Source: Rhodocyclaceae bacterium (GTDB taxonomy: Bacteria; Pseudomonadota; Gammaproteobacteria; Burkholderiales; Rhodocyclaceae). From it: a stretch of 36,260 nucleotides of DNA. The number at the start of each line of letters is the position of its first letter. Positions within the stretch are counted from its first letter, which is position 1. The position numbers were made by a program, and so were the translations under genes. The DNA lies in NCBI GenBank assembly GCA_020445945.1, contig JAGRFQ010000032.1, positions 1,513-37,772 of the forward strand, in the 5' to 3' direction. Positions 24,550 through 31,803 of this stretch are shown piece after piece. The notes under the pieces were generated by a model. The model was given only the letters and a program-made list of their open reading frames with translations. It ran no database searches and was not told the DNA's origin.

Positions 24550-25136
24550 TGAGCAGCGCAGCGCCGCAACCCCGCCAGGGCTTCCTGCGCAAGCTGCGCC
24601 TCGGCCCGCGCGTGCTCAAATGGGGCATCAACCTGTGGCCGCCCTTCCTCGGCGCCGGCATCCGGGTCACCCGCATCGCCGCCGATTTCGGCGAAGTCAC
24701 CGTCGCCCTGCGCATGGGCCTGTTCAACCGCAACTACGTCGGCACCCACTTCGGCGGCTCGCTGTTCTCGATGACCGACCCGTTCTTCATGCTGATGATG
24801 ATGCACCGCCTCGGCCGCGACTACGTGGTGTGGGACCGCGCCGCCACCATCGACTTCCTCCACCCCGCCAAGGGCACCGTCACCGCCCGCTTCGTGCTCG
24901 ACGCCGCGATGGTGGACGCCGTGCGCGAAGCCACCGCCCACGGCGAAAAACACCTGCCGACCTACACCGTCGAGGTCATCGACGCCGACGGCACGGTGTG
25001 CGCGCGGGTCGCGAAAACGCTGTATATCCGCAAGCACCCCCCTGGAAGAAGCGTGTCGGCAGATCTTACAAATGAGTCAAACGCACCACACGATATCCAC
25101 GAAAAAAAACACCAGATCAACAAGTTAACCATCTAG
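24549..25136 (+). CDS. DUF4442 / hotdog-fold thioesterase-like protein with an odd C-terminal tail
   Basis: A 195-residue protein. Residues 1 to about 160 match the DUF4442 (YiiD-C-type) hotdog family: LKWGINLWPPFLGAGIRV, VALRMGLFNRNYVGTHFGGSLFSMTDPFFMLMMM and the C-terminal VCARVAKTLYIRK. Such proteins are putative acyl-CoA thioesterases. The family normally ends just after this point. Here about 30 more residues follow (from PPGRSVSADL to KLTI), rich in Asn, His, Lys and Ile. They are encoded in DNA that turns sharply AT-rich from about 25060. This looks like a replaced 3' end produced when the following PEP-CTERM gene was inserted. The stop at 25134-25136 overlaps the -24 element of that gene's promoter. 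Confidence 0.75.
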   Translation: MSSAAPQPRQGFLRKLRLGPRVLKWGINLWPPFLGAGIRVTRIAADFGEVTVALRMGLFNRNYVGTHFGGSLFSMTDPFFMLMMMHRLGRDYVVWDRAATIDFLHPAKGTVTARFVLDAAMVDAVREATAHGEKHLPTYTVEVIDADGTVCARVAKTLYIRKHPPGRSVSADLTNESNAPHDIHEKKHQINKLTI

Positions 25137-25150
25137 GCACAGATTCTGCT
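25135..25150 (+). promoter_or_regulatory. Candidate sigma-54 (RpoN) promoter of the PEP-CTERM gene
   Basis: The sequence AGGCAC-AGATT-CTGCT matches the sigma-54 consensus TGGCAC-N5-TTGCW at all but two bases. The invariant GG (25136-25137) and GC (25148-25149) have the required spacing of 12. Transcription would start near 25160, giving a leader of about 25 bases with an AGGAG ribosome site at 25173-25177, 8 bases before the ATG. Sigma-54 control fits what is known of the PrsK/PrsR-RpoN regulation of PEP-CTERM genes in floc-forming betaproteobacteria. Confidence 0.65.
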
Positions 25151-25185
25151 TTTGTGGCCGCAAACACACACTAGGAGTATCTGCC

Positions 25186-25926
25186 ATGAAAAAACACGCT
25201 ATCGCCCTTTTGGTCGCCGCCGCTGGCACCAGCGCAGCGTTTGCCGCACCGGTTGATCTGAGCACTTGGACAAGTGAAGGGCCGGGCACTTGGAATGTCG
25301 CTGCCGACAACAACTCGGTTCTGCAAACAGTCAATGGAAGCCCGACTGTGTTCTATTCGGCCGGCAACGAACAGGGCAAACAACTCTCCGGCAAGATCAA
25401 GGTTGAAACGACCGGCGATGACGACTACATCGGGTTTGTGCTTGGCTACCAAGCCGGAGATGCTGCGTCCAGCAGCACCGACTTCATCCTGATCGACTGG
25501 AAGCAGGCCAACCAGGGCAGCTACGGATGCACGGCCTTTGCCGGCCTGTCGATTTCTCATGTCAGCGGTGGATTACCCGAAGCTGCGGCGTCATGGTGCC
25601 ACAATGGCACAACGACGGAACTGGCACGCGGGCTTAACCTTGGTAGCACCGGCTGGTCAGACAACACCGAGTATGCTTTCGACCTGATTTTCACCGCGTC
25701 TAACATTCAAGTGTTTGTCGATGGCGTCAAGGAACTGGACATCAACGGCAGCTTTGCTGACGGCGCCTTTGGCTTCTACAACTATTCCCAATCAACGGTG
25801 CGTTACTCGGCAATCGAAGAAGCGGCGGCGCCGCCCCCGAACGGCAACCCGATGCCCGAACCAACGAGCATGCTGTTGGTGGGTGCGGCATTGGCCGCGA
25901 TGGGTGTCACGCGTCGTCGCAAGTAA
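25186..25926 (+). CDS. PEP-CTERM protein with a thrombospondin C-terminal-like domain
   Basis: A 246-residue exported protein. It has a signal peptide (1-20, KK then a hydrophobic core ending AAFA). A beta-sandwich region at about 25-212 follows thrombospondin C-terminal (TSP_C) landmarks in order: YIGFVLGYQ (81-89), IDWKQ (103-107), GLSISHV (120-126), GSTGWSDNTEYAFDL (153-167), IQVFVDG (174-180) and the end DGAFGFYNYSQSTVRYS (192-208). Then come a Pro-rich linker and a sorting signal MPEP (223-226), hydrophobic helix and RRRK end. In thrombospondins this domain is a calcium-rich lectin-like sandwich. Cys115 and Cys138 could form a disulfide. The protein is probably exosortase-processed and placed in the exopolysaccharide matrix. 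GC content is lower than in its neighbours, and it has its own promoter and terminator between ruvA and ruvB. Confidence 0.85.
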   Translation: MKKHAIALLVAAAGTSAAFAAPVDLSTWTSEGPGTWNVAADNNSVLQTVNGSPTVFYSAGNEQGKQLSGKIKVETTGDDDYIGFVLGYQAGDAASSSTDFILIDWKQANQGSYGCTAFAGLSISHVSGGLPEAAASWCHNGTTTELARGLNLGSTGWSDNTEYAFDLIFTASNIQVFVDGVKELDINGSFADGAFGFYNYSQSTVRYSAIEEAAAPPPNGNPMPEPTSMLLVGAALAAMGVTRRRK

Positions 25927-25944
25927 CACACGCACCACGGACTG

Positions 25945-25973
25945 AAAAAGCGCCCACCGTCGGGCGCTTTTTT
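25945..25973 (+). terminator. Rho-independent terminator after the PEP-CTERM gene
   Basis: An 11-bp stem (AAAAAGCGCCC at 25945-25955 with GGGCGCTTTTT at 25962-25972) with a 6-base loop, ending in a run of six T. It lies 18 bases after the stop and would keep the sigma-54 transcript from running into ruvB. The A-run on the left arm could let it work on the other strand as well. Confidence 0.9.
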
Positions 25974-26028
25974 GTTTGTCGCCCAGATGTCGCACCCGGG
26001 GAAAAGCACCATCCGTTACACTGCGGCC

Positions 26029-27084
26029 ATGATCGAGATCGACAAACTCCACAGTGGCGCCGAGCGCCTGATTGCGCCGCAGACCGCGAGCAAGCAGGAA
26101 GACGCCATCGAGCGCGCGCTGCGGCCAAAACGGCTGACGGACTACGTCGGGCAGCTCAAGATCCGCGAGCAACTGGAGATTTTCATCTCCGCCGCGCGCG
26201 GCCGCGGCGAAGCGCTCGACCACGTGCTGCTGTTCGGCCCGCCGGGGCTGGGCAAGACCACGCTGGCGCACATCGTCGCCGCCGAGATGGGCGTCAATCT
26301 GCGCCAGACCTCGGGCCCGGTGCTGGAGCGCGCCGGCGATCTGGCGGCGTTGCTGACCAATCTCGAGCCGCACGACGTGCTGTTCATCGACGAGATCCAC
26401 CGCCTCTCGCCGGTGGTGGAGGAGATCCTCTACCCGGCGCTGGAAGACTTCCAGATCGACATCATGATCGGCGAGGGGCCGGCGGCGCGCTCGGTCAAGC
26501 TCGACCTGCCGCCCTTCACGCTGGTCGGCGCCACCACCCGCGCCGGCATGCTCACCAACCCGCTGCGCGACCGCTTCGGCATCGTCTCGCGGCTGGAGTT
26601 CTACACCCCGGCCGAGCTCGCCACCATCGTCAGCCGCTCATCCGGCCTGCTCAATGTCGACATCGACGACGCCGGCGCGATCGAAATCGCGCGTCGCGCG
26701 CGCGGCACCCCGCGCATCGCCAACCGCCTGCTGCGCCGCGTGCGCGACTACGCCGAGGTCAAGGCCGACGGCCACATCTCCTCGCCGGTGGCCGACGCCG
26801 CACTGCGCATGCTCGACGTCGACGCGCTGGGGCTCGACGTGATGGACCGCAAACTGCTCGGCGCGATGCTCGAAAAATTCGGCGGCGGCCCGGTCGGGCT
26901 CGACAACCTCGCCGCAGCCATCGGCGAATCGACCGACACCATCGAAGACGTGCTCGAACCCTACCTCATCCAGCAAGGCTACCTGCAGCGCACCCCGCGC
27001 GGACGCGTCGCCACCCCCGCCATCTGGCAGCATTTCGGGCTGGCGCCGCCCGGCGCGGCGACGGACCTGTTTGCCGGGCGCTGA
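26029..27084 (+). CDS. ruvB: Holliday junction branch migration ATPase RuvB
   Basis: A 351-residue AAA+ motor. It has Walker [10 protein letters not shown] (70-78), Walker [10 protein letters not shown] (Asp121, Glu122), sensor 1 [10 protein letters not shown], the Arg finger region NPLRDRFG and sensor 2 [15 protein letters not shown], then the C-terminal winged helix ending [11 protein letters not shown]. It drives branch migration with RuvA. The ATG at 26029 follows a TACACT box (26017-26022) by six bases with no ribosome site, so the mRNA may be leaderless. Its own promoter is expected, because a terminator separates it from the upstream PEP-CTERM gene. Confidence 0.97.
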   Translation: MIEIDKLHSGAERLIAPQTASKQEDAIERALRPKRLTDYVGQLKIREQLEIFISAARGRGEALDHVLLFGPPGLGKTTLAHIVAAEMGVNLRQTSGPVLERAGDLAALLTNLEPHDVLFIDEIHRLSPVVEEILYPALEDFQIDIMIGEGPAARSVKLDLPPFTLVGATTRAGMLTNPLRDRFGIVSRLEFYTPAELATIVSRSSGLLNVDIDDAGAIEIARRARGTPRIANRLLRRVRDYAEVKADGHISSPVADAALRMLDVDALGLDVMDRKLLGAMLEKFGGGPVGLDNLAAAIGESTDTIEDVLEPYLIQQGYLQRTPRGRVATPAIWQHFGLAPPGAATDLFAGR

Positions 27085-27089
27085 GGGCG

Positions 27090-27749
27090 ATGAACGCTGT
27101 CGACCTGCCCGCGCTGATCGCCGCCAGCGCCGCCCTCCTGGCCGGCCTGCTCATCTGGCGCCACCGGGCGCGCAGGCAGCGGCGTCATTTCATCGCGCAG
27201 TTCGACTATGCCCGCCTGCTCGACGCCCGCCTCGCCAAACGCCGCCCGGAGCTGAGCGCAACGCAGCGCCGGCAAGTGCTCGACGCCCTGCGCGACTGGT
27301 TCCTGATCTCCAAAGCCGCCGGTCGGCGCAAGCTCGCCATGCCCTCGCAGGCGGTCGATGACGCCTGGCACGAGTTCATCCTGTTTACCCGCAACTATCA
27401 GGACTTCTGCCGCAAGGGGCTGCGCCGTTTTCTGCATCATGTACCGGCCGAAGCGATGGCCTCGCCCACCGCCGCGCAGGACGGCCTGCGCCGCACCTGG
27501 CGGCTGGCCTGCCGCCACGAGGGCATCGACCCCAAAGCGGCCACCCGGCTGCCGCTGCTCTTTGCGCTCGACACCGCGCTGGGGCTGAGCGACGGCTTCC
27601 GCTACCAGCTCGACTGCCTCAAGGCCGGCGCGGCCGGCAACGGCGTGTACTGCGCCAGCCACATCGGCTGCGGCGGCGGATGCAGCAGCGGGAGCGATGG
27701 GGACGCCGGCTGCGGCAGCAGTTGCGGCGGTGGTTGCGGCGGCGATTGA
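27090..27749 (+). CDS. Membrane-anchored protein with a Gly/Cys-rich tail (glycine-rich domain-containing protein-like)
   Basis: A 219-residue protein. It has one N-terminal membrane segment (about 6-24) followed by a very basic stretch (RHRARRQRRH). A helical middle part contains VDDAWHEFILFTRNYQDFC (89-107) and RRFLHHVPAEAM. The WHxF..FTR.Y..FC pattern is reminiscent of plant glycine-rich domain proteins (GRDP) and their bacterial relatives. The last ~32 residues are almost only Gly, Ser, Asp and six Cys (CGGGC...CGSSCGGGC), which looks like a metal-binding or disulfide-rich tail. The function is not known. It starts 5 bases after ruvB. A DUF2249 protein with a similar tail lies at 28832. 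Confidence 0.7.
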   Translation: MNAVDLPALIAASAALLAGLLIWRHRARRQRRHFIAQFDYARLLDARLAKRRPELSATQRRQVLDALRDWFLISKAAGRRKLAMPSQAVDDAWHEFILFTRNYQDFCRKGLRRFLHHVPAEAMASPTAAQDGLRRTWRLACRHEGIDPKAATRLPLLFALDTALGLSDGFRYQLDCLKAGAAGNGVYCASHIGCGGGCSSGSDGDAGCGSSCGGGCGGD

Positions 27750-27767
27750 AGGATCGGGAGCCTGTCC

Positions 27768-28421
27768 ATGAAGCAGATTCTGGTGTACGCCGACTCGCTG
27801 TCCTGGGGCATCGTGCCGGGCACCCGCGCGCGCCATCCGTTCGACGTGCGCTGGCCGGGGCGGCTCGAAAACGGCCTCAGGGCGCAGGGCGAAGACGTGC
27901 GCCTGATCGAAGACTGCCTCAACGGCCGGCGCACGGTCTTCGACGACCCCTTCAAGCCCGGCCGCAACGGGCTTGAAGGGCTGGCCCAGCGCATCGAGGT
28001 GAACAGCCCGCTGGCGCTGGTGATCCTCATGCTCGGCAACAACGATTTCCAGTCCATGCACCCGCACACCGCCTGGCATGCGGCACAGGGCAACGCCGCG
28101 CTGGTGCACGCCATCCGCAGCGCGCCGATCGAACCGGGCATGCCGGTGCCGCCGGTTCTGCTCGTCGCCCCACCGCCGATCGGCACCCCCGCCGGCGCCA
28201 TGGCCGACAAGTTCGCCGGCGGCGACGTGAAATGCGCCGGCTTTGCCGAACAACTCGCCTGCGTCGCGCACGAGAACAACTGCGCCTTCTTCGACGCCGG
28301 CCGCCTCATCCACGCCAGCACGGCGGACGGGGTGCATCTGGATGCGCACAGCCACCAGGCGCTCGGCGACGCGCTGGTGCCGGTCGTCGCCCGGCTGCTG
28401 GGGAGCACGTCCGCGCCATGA
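27768..28421 (+). CDS. SGNH-family hydrolase, MsAcT-like esterase/acyltransferase
   Basis: A 217-residue cytoplasmic hydrolase without a signal peptide. Block I reads YADSLSWG, with Ser10 as nucleophile; the usual GDS glycine is Ala8 here. Block III is MLGNNDF (Gly90, Asn92 in the oxyanion hole), and block V is DGVHLD (Asp187, His190 of the triad). The order and spacing, with DVRWPGRLENGL, VILMLGNND and LLVAPPPIG, closely resemble the Mycobacterium smegmatis MsAcT arylesterase/acyltransferase. It would hydrolyse or transfer short acyl esters; the natural substrate is unknown. Its stop overlaps the next start (ATGA). Confidence 0.87.
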   Translation: MKQILVYADSLSWGIVPGTRARHPFDVRWPGRLENGLRAQGEDVRLIEDCLNGRRTVFDDPFKPGRNGLEGLAQRIEVNSPLALVILMLGNNDFQSMHPHTAWHAAQGNAALVHAIRSAPIEPGMPVPPVLLVAPPPIGTPAGAMADKFAGGDVKCAGFAEQLACVAHENNCAFFDAGRLIHASTADGVHLDAHSHQALGDALVPVVARLLGSTSAP

Positions 28422-28771
28422 TGCGCACGGTCTCGCTGTTTGTGGTCATCCTCAGCACCCTCGGCGGCGCGTGGCTGATGCTGCGCGGCGAGTTCTACCT
28501 GCCCAACCGCTTCGACCTCGCACTGGCGACCCACTTCACCGGCGCCGCCGCACATCTGCTCGGCGCCGCGCTGCTCGCGCTCGGCGCCGCCGGAATCAAC
28601 TTCATGCACCACATGGCCAGCGGCGCACCCGCGGGCAAGGCCGCCCGCTGGCAGGTGCGTCAGTTCGTGCTGCTGTCGCTGAGCATCGCCCTGTTCACCG
28701 CCGCCTTCATCCAGGCCGACGTCGGCCCCAACCCGGACTACCGCGCCCCAACGCGCGGCCAGGCGCATTAG
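28418..28771 (+). CDS. Small integral membrane protein, unknown function
   Basis: A 117-residue protein with three predicted membrane segments: about 5-23 (SLFVVILSTLGGAWLML), 40-62 (HFTGAAAHLLGAALLALGAAGINF) and 80-100 (FVLLSLSIALFTAAF). Short charged loops and a hydrophilic end (PNPDYRAPTRGQAH) complete it. I do not recognise the family. It is coupled to the SGNH hydrolase by ATGA, so the two are probably made together. A second ATG lies one codon later. Confidence 0.65.
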   Translation: MMRTVSLFVVILSTLGGAWLMLRGEFYLPNRFDLALATHFTGAAAHLLGAALLALGAAGINFMHHMASGAPAGKAARWQVRQFVLLSLSIALFTAAFIQADVGPNPDYRAPTRGQAH

Positions 28772-28783
28772 GTCGAGGTCGAC

Positions 28784-28808
28784 AAAAAACGCGCACCGAA
28801 GTGCGCGT
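28784..28808 (-). terminator. Rho-independent terminator for the DUF2249 gene (minus strand)
   Basis: Read on the minus strand it is ACGCGCAC, a TTCG tetraloop, GTGCGCGT, then a run of T: an 8-bp perfect stem with the very stable UUCG loop. It lies 23 bases after the stop of the DUF2249 gene. It also closes the convergent end of the plus-strand gene at 28771. Confidence 0.88.
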
Positions 28809-28831
28809 GCCATCCGCCGGGCGCAACACGC

Positions 28832-29158
28832 TCAGCCGCCGCAACCACCACCGCTGCAGCACGAACCGCCCGCGCCGACCTCGGCCGGCACGGCGTTGTG
28901 CGCCGACAACTGGATCGTGAAGTCGATCACGATCTCGCCGTTACCGCGCGACACGTAATTGATGCCCACCTGGTTGCCATAGCGCTGCTGGATCTGCCCC
29001 AGCAACGGCAACGGATCGTGATCGTTCACAAAACGCATGGTCTCGCCATCGTTCAGCGCTTCCAGTGCGCCGAAAATCGACGCATGACGAAAGCGCTTGG
29101 CCACGCCACGCGCGTCAAAAGAAAATACGCTGTCGTTGATGATGTTCAGTTCGCTCAT
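28832..29158 (-). CDS. DUF2249 domain protein with a Cys/Gly-rich C-terminal tail
   Basis: A 108-residue cytoplasmic protein. Residues 10-90 match DUF2249: FSFDARGVAKRFRHASIFGALEAL, GETMRFVNDHDPLPLLGQIQ and a final beta strand GEIVIDFTI. DUF2249 proteins often occur with hemerythrin, nitric-oxide-related and metal-handling proteins, but their function is unsettled. The last residues (GAGGSCCSGGGCGG) add three Cys, giving a possible metal or cluster site. The start at 29158 (MSELNI) was chosen over a longer frame of 11 extra codons. It has its own terminator at 28784-28808. Confidence 0.8.
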   Translation of the reverse strand: MSELNIINDSVFSFDARGVAKRFRHASIFGALEALNDGETMRFVNDHDPLPLLGQIQQRYGNQVGINYVSRGNGEIVIDFTIQLSAHNAVPAEVGAGGSCCSGGGCGG

Positions 29159-29259
29159 TCCCGTCGTCCTCGTGAAGTCAGTCGACCACATCGGTCACAG
29201 GGCGGGATGATCCGGTATTGCGCGGGGCGCGTCCTTGAGATGGCACAAGCGCGCGACCG

Positions 29260-29988
29260 CTACGCCGGCGCAGTGCGCGCCACATACACCGTGCACGACG
29301 ATTCGCCGCCGGTGTAGAAATTCGGGAACGGCACCACGTGCGCTTCGGACGCCGCGAACACGCCATCGAGCAGGTCCGTGACCGCGGCGTGCGGCGGGTC
29401 GTTCGACCACAGCGCGAAGACGCCGCCGGGATGGATCTTGGCGGCCATCCGGGCCAGCGCCTGCGGGGTGTAGAAATCGCGGTTGGCGGGGTTGAGCCAG
29501 TGGCTGGGCGAGTGGTCGATGTCGAGCAGCACGGCGTGCACGCGCGCCTCCGGCGCGGCGGGGTCGAAGCCGCGACCGGCGGCGCTGGCGACCGCGAAGA
29601 AGTCGGCATGCATCAGCGTGCAGCGTGGGTCCGCCACCAGTTGCGCCCCCAGCGGAACCAGGCCGCGGCGATGCCAGTCGATCACCGGCGCCATCACCTC
29701 GATCACGCGCAGCGAACACACCGCCGGATTGTCGAGCGCGGCGACGGCGGTGTAGCCGAGGCCCAGACCGCCAACCACCACATCGAGCTCCGGCGCATCC
29801 AGCGCGCCCAGCCCGAGCGTGGCGAGCGCGATTTCCGAAGCGGTAAACAGGCTCGACATGAGAAATTCGTCGCCGAGTTTGACCTCGTAGACGATCTTGC
29901 CGCCAAGCCGCGGCTCACCCCTTTTGCGCAGGCTGATGTCGCCCAGCGGGGTGTGCTGGAAGTCCAGCTCTTCGAAAACGAAACTCAC
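29260..29988 (-). CDS. Spermidine-synthase-like SAM-binding protein
   Basis: A 242-residue protein of the class I SAM/aminopropyltransferase fold. It has an N-terminal beta region (ELDFQHTPLGDISLRKR), the nucleotide-binding glycine loop VVVGGLGLGYTA, an acidic strand end RVIEVM (ribose-binding Glu), MHADFF and VLLDIDHSPSHW. The spermidine-synthase gatekeeper and catalytic Asp pattern is not clearly present, so it could be a methyltransferase-like or a non-polyamine member. The GTG at 29988 was chosen: GGAG lies 8-11 bases before it, and upstream codons in this frame overlap the next gene and are Pro/Arg-rich. It lies 28 bases downstream of the YhcB-type gene, with which it may be co-transcribed. 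Confidence 0.65.
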   Translation of the reverse strand: MSFVFEELDFQHTPLGDISLRKRGEPRLGGKIVYEVKLGDEFLMSSLFTASEIALATLGLGALDAPELDVVVGGLGLGYTAVAALDNPAVCSLRVIEVMAPVIDWHRRGLVPLGAQLVADPRCTLMHADFFAVASAAGRGFDPAAPEARVHAVLLDIDHSPSHWLNPANRDFYTPQALARMAAKIHPGGVFALWSNDPPHAAVTDLLDGVFAASEAHVVPFPNFYTGGESSCTVYVARTAPA

Positions 29989-30016
29989 TGCGTCGCGCTC
30001 CGTAGCGCAGCGGCGG

Positions 30017-30637
30017 TCACGCGGCGGGCGTGTTGGACGGCGCGTTGGGCACGACGTCGTCTTCGGTCGGTGCGGCGGCGCTTTCGGGGGGCGGTGCGTC
30101 GGATTCGGCGGCCGGCGCATCGCTGGCTTCGCCGCGCTCGGCGGCGCTGTCTTCGAGCGGTGCCTGAGCGGCGGGCGCAGCCGCGTCTGCTGCGGTGCGA
30201 TCGTCTGCCGGTGCGTCGTCTGCCTGCGCGTCGGCTGCGCCAGCTTCGGCAGTCGGGGCCTTGTCGGTGGCCGGCGCGGCGTCATCGTGGGTCAGCATCG
30301 CGCTGTCGGTGGCTGCAGCGCCCAGCAGCAAGGCGTCGACACGCTCGCGGAACAGCTCGCGGGCCGAACCGTCGGAGAGCTTCTCGTAGTCGGCCGAGAG
30401 GTGCTCGAACAAGTCCTTGTAGGAACCGGCCATCGACACGAACAGCGAAGCCGTTTTGTCGAAATGCCCCTCGACCTCGCGCTTGTAGCTGGCGATCTCG
30501 TCTTTCTGCCGGGTGATTTCCGCCTCCAGCGCGGCGACGTTCTTCTTCGGCTCGCTGGTCACCCGCCCGATCAGGAACCCGATGATGATGGCGACCACGG
30601 CGCCGGCAATGGCGATGATGATGTTTTCTTCTGACAT
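30017..30637 (-). CDS. YhcB/ZapG-like DUF1043 family membrane protein
   Basis: A 206-residue protein. It has an N-terminal membrane segment (5-24, IIIAIAGAVVAIIIGFLIGR), then a coiled-coil stretch (about 30-65, ALEAEITRQKDEIASYKREVEGHFDKTASLF) and the DUF1043 core (SYKDLFEHLSADYEKLSDG). The last ~100 residues are a low-complexity Ala/Asp/Pro/Glu tail, longer than in E. coli YhcB (132 residues). YhcB/ZapG links envelope growth and cell division in gammaproteobacteria. The ATG is preceded by a strong GAGGGGG ribosome site, and a perfect TATAAT lies 65 bases upstream. Confidence 0.85.
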   Translation of the reverse strand: MSEENIIIAIAGAVVAIIIGFLIGRVTSEPKKNVAALEAEITRQKDEIASYKREVEGHFDKTASLFVSMAGSYKDLFEHLSADYEKLSDGSARELFRERVDALLLGAAATDSAMLTHDDAAPATDKAPTAEAGAADAQADDAPADDRTAADAAAPAAQAPLEDSAAERGEASDAPAAESDAPPPESAAAPTEDDVVPNAPSNTPAA

Positions 30638-30702
30638 GCTTCCCCCTCGTCAACAATGCGCTGCACGTGGAGCGCCCGCCGTACGGGTCGCCCTCGCCGT
30701 CG

Positions 30703-30708
30703 ATTATA
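30703..30708 (-). promoter_or_regulatory. Candidate -10 box (TATAAT) of the YhcB-like gene
   Basis: A perfect TATAAT on the minus strand, 65 bases before the ATG at 30637. No good -35 is seen at 16-18 bases, so it may need an activator or be an extended -10 type. It stands out in this GC-rich intergenic stretch. Confidence 0.45.
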
Positions 30709-30783
30709 TCGGGCCTCCACGCAAATGGGCCGCAGCCTCACCGCAGGCCGCCAATCGGGGCAATGCCTTTTGGGTATTTCGCC

Positions 30784-31227
30784 TTACGCGGGATGCGATG
30801 ATGAACACATGGCATGATTGTCCGGGTGTTTGAAGTGCGTCACATCATCTACCGTGATGGGATCTTCTCCATCTAGCAGATGGTTGCGAACTGCTACTAG
30901 TACCTGTCGTGCGTCTTTACCCCCCTGCGATTTCTCGCACATGGCTTTTATGTCCCGCACGAGTTGAGCGGGCAGGTAGAGCGTCAATTCCCAAAGGAGT
31001 TGATTTAGCCGCTTTGTGTCCGCATTTTTGACATGCGTCCATTCGGCTAACAGCTCTGCAACAACGGCTGCTTTTTCTCTGCGTTCGTACTCTCTCTTGA
31101 TGCTCTCAAATCTCCGGTCGTACTCATATTTGATTGATGCACTCAAGCGGCTTTGAATCCACCATGCAAACAGAGCTTGAATTGCAGGGAGGCCGAATAC
31201 GACAAGAGTAATTTGGCTGTCGGTCAT
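30784..31227 (-). CDS. Orphan membrane-anchored coiled-coil protein
   Basis: A 147-residue protein with an N-terminal membrane segment (about 5-25, ITLVVFGLPAIQALFAWWIQ), then a highly charged helix (SIKYEYDRRFESIKREYERREKA) that looks like a coiled coil. A helical C-terminal part follows (AELLAEWTHVKNADTKRLNQ, ELTLYLPAQLVRDIKAM). I do not recognise a family. The DNA is clearly lower in GC than the genes on either side, and codon use includes many TTT, AAA and TCT, so it was probably acquired. The start MTDSQI at 31227 was chosen; no clear ribosome site is visible. It lies next to a VapBC pair in the same low-GC patch, and a small membrane protein of this shape may be part of a defence or stress module, but there is no direct evidence. 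Confidence 0.6.
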   Translation of the reverse strand: MTDSQITLVVFGLPAIQALFAWWIQSRLSASIKYEYDRRFESIKREYERREKAAVVAELLAEWTHVKNADTKRLNQLLWELTLYLPAQLVRDIKAMCEKSQGGKDARQVLVAVRNHLLDGEDPITVDDVTHFKHPDNHAMCSSSHPA

Positions 31228-31392
31228 ATGTGAAGAACCCACGCAGGGCGCAATAACCAAAGGGCATTGCGCCGCATGCTACGCGTCGCCGCTCACCCTG
31301 TCACCCGCGGCGCGATCGGCCCAATTCGCAGCATGGCTGCCGCCGCGCGCCCGTTTCGGCCGCTTTTACCGATCGGCGCGCATGCGCCTTCG

Positions 31393-31803
31393 CTATGGCG
31401 CAGGCGCTTGAAGCCAGTTCTCGGTCGTGATGCCGGGATATCGGGCAAAGTCCCGCACATTGTTGGTCACCAGCGTCACGTCCAGCGAGCGCGCATGTGC
31501 GGCGATCAGCTTGTCGAGGTGATCCGTTTTGCGGTCGCGGGTCGCCTGCCGGATCGGACCATAGGCAACGCCCGCCGACGCGTCGAAGGGGGCAACCGGA
31601 ATGTCTTCGATCAGGCTCGCCAGGTTCGCCCGCTCGCGCCCGGGGTTGCTGGCAACGGTGACGCCGTATTCCAGCTCGGCATAGGTGATGGCCGACATCA
31701 CGACGTCGCCGATGTAGCACTGGGCGAACCGCCGGGCGACCGCCTCGGGCTGATTCTTCATCAGATAGATGCACATGTTGGTATCGAGCATGTAGCGCGC
31801 CAT
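31393..31803 (-). CDS. vapC: VapC-type PIN-domain toxin
   Basis: A 136-residue PIN-domain RNase. The acidic site residues are visible: Asp7 (YMLDTNMCIYLM), Glu43 (YAELEYGV), Asp97 (DHLDKLIAAHA) and Asp118 (NNVRDFARYPG). VapC toxins cut tRNA or rRNA and stop translation when free of VapB. The ATG shares one base with the antitoxin stop (TGATG), which is typical for coupled toxin-antitoxin pairs. The length is standard. Confidence 0.92.
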   Translation of the reverse strand: MARYMLDTNMCIYLMKNQPEAVARRFAQCYIGDVVMSAITYAELEYGVTVASNPGRERANLASLIEDIPVAPFDASAGVAYGPIRQATRDRKTDHLDKLIAAHARSLDVTLVTNNVRDFARYPGITTENWLQAPAP

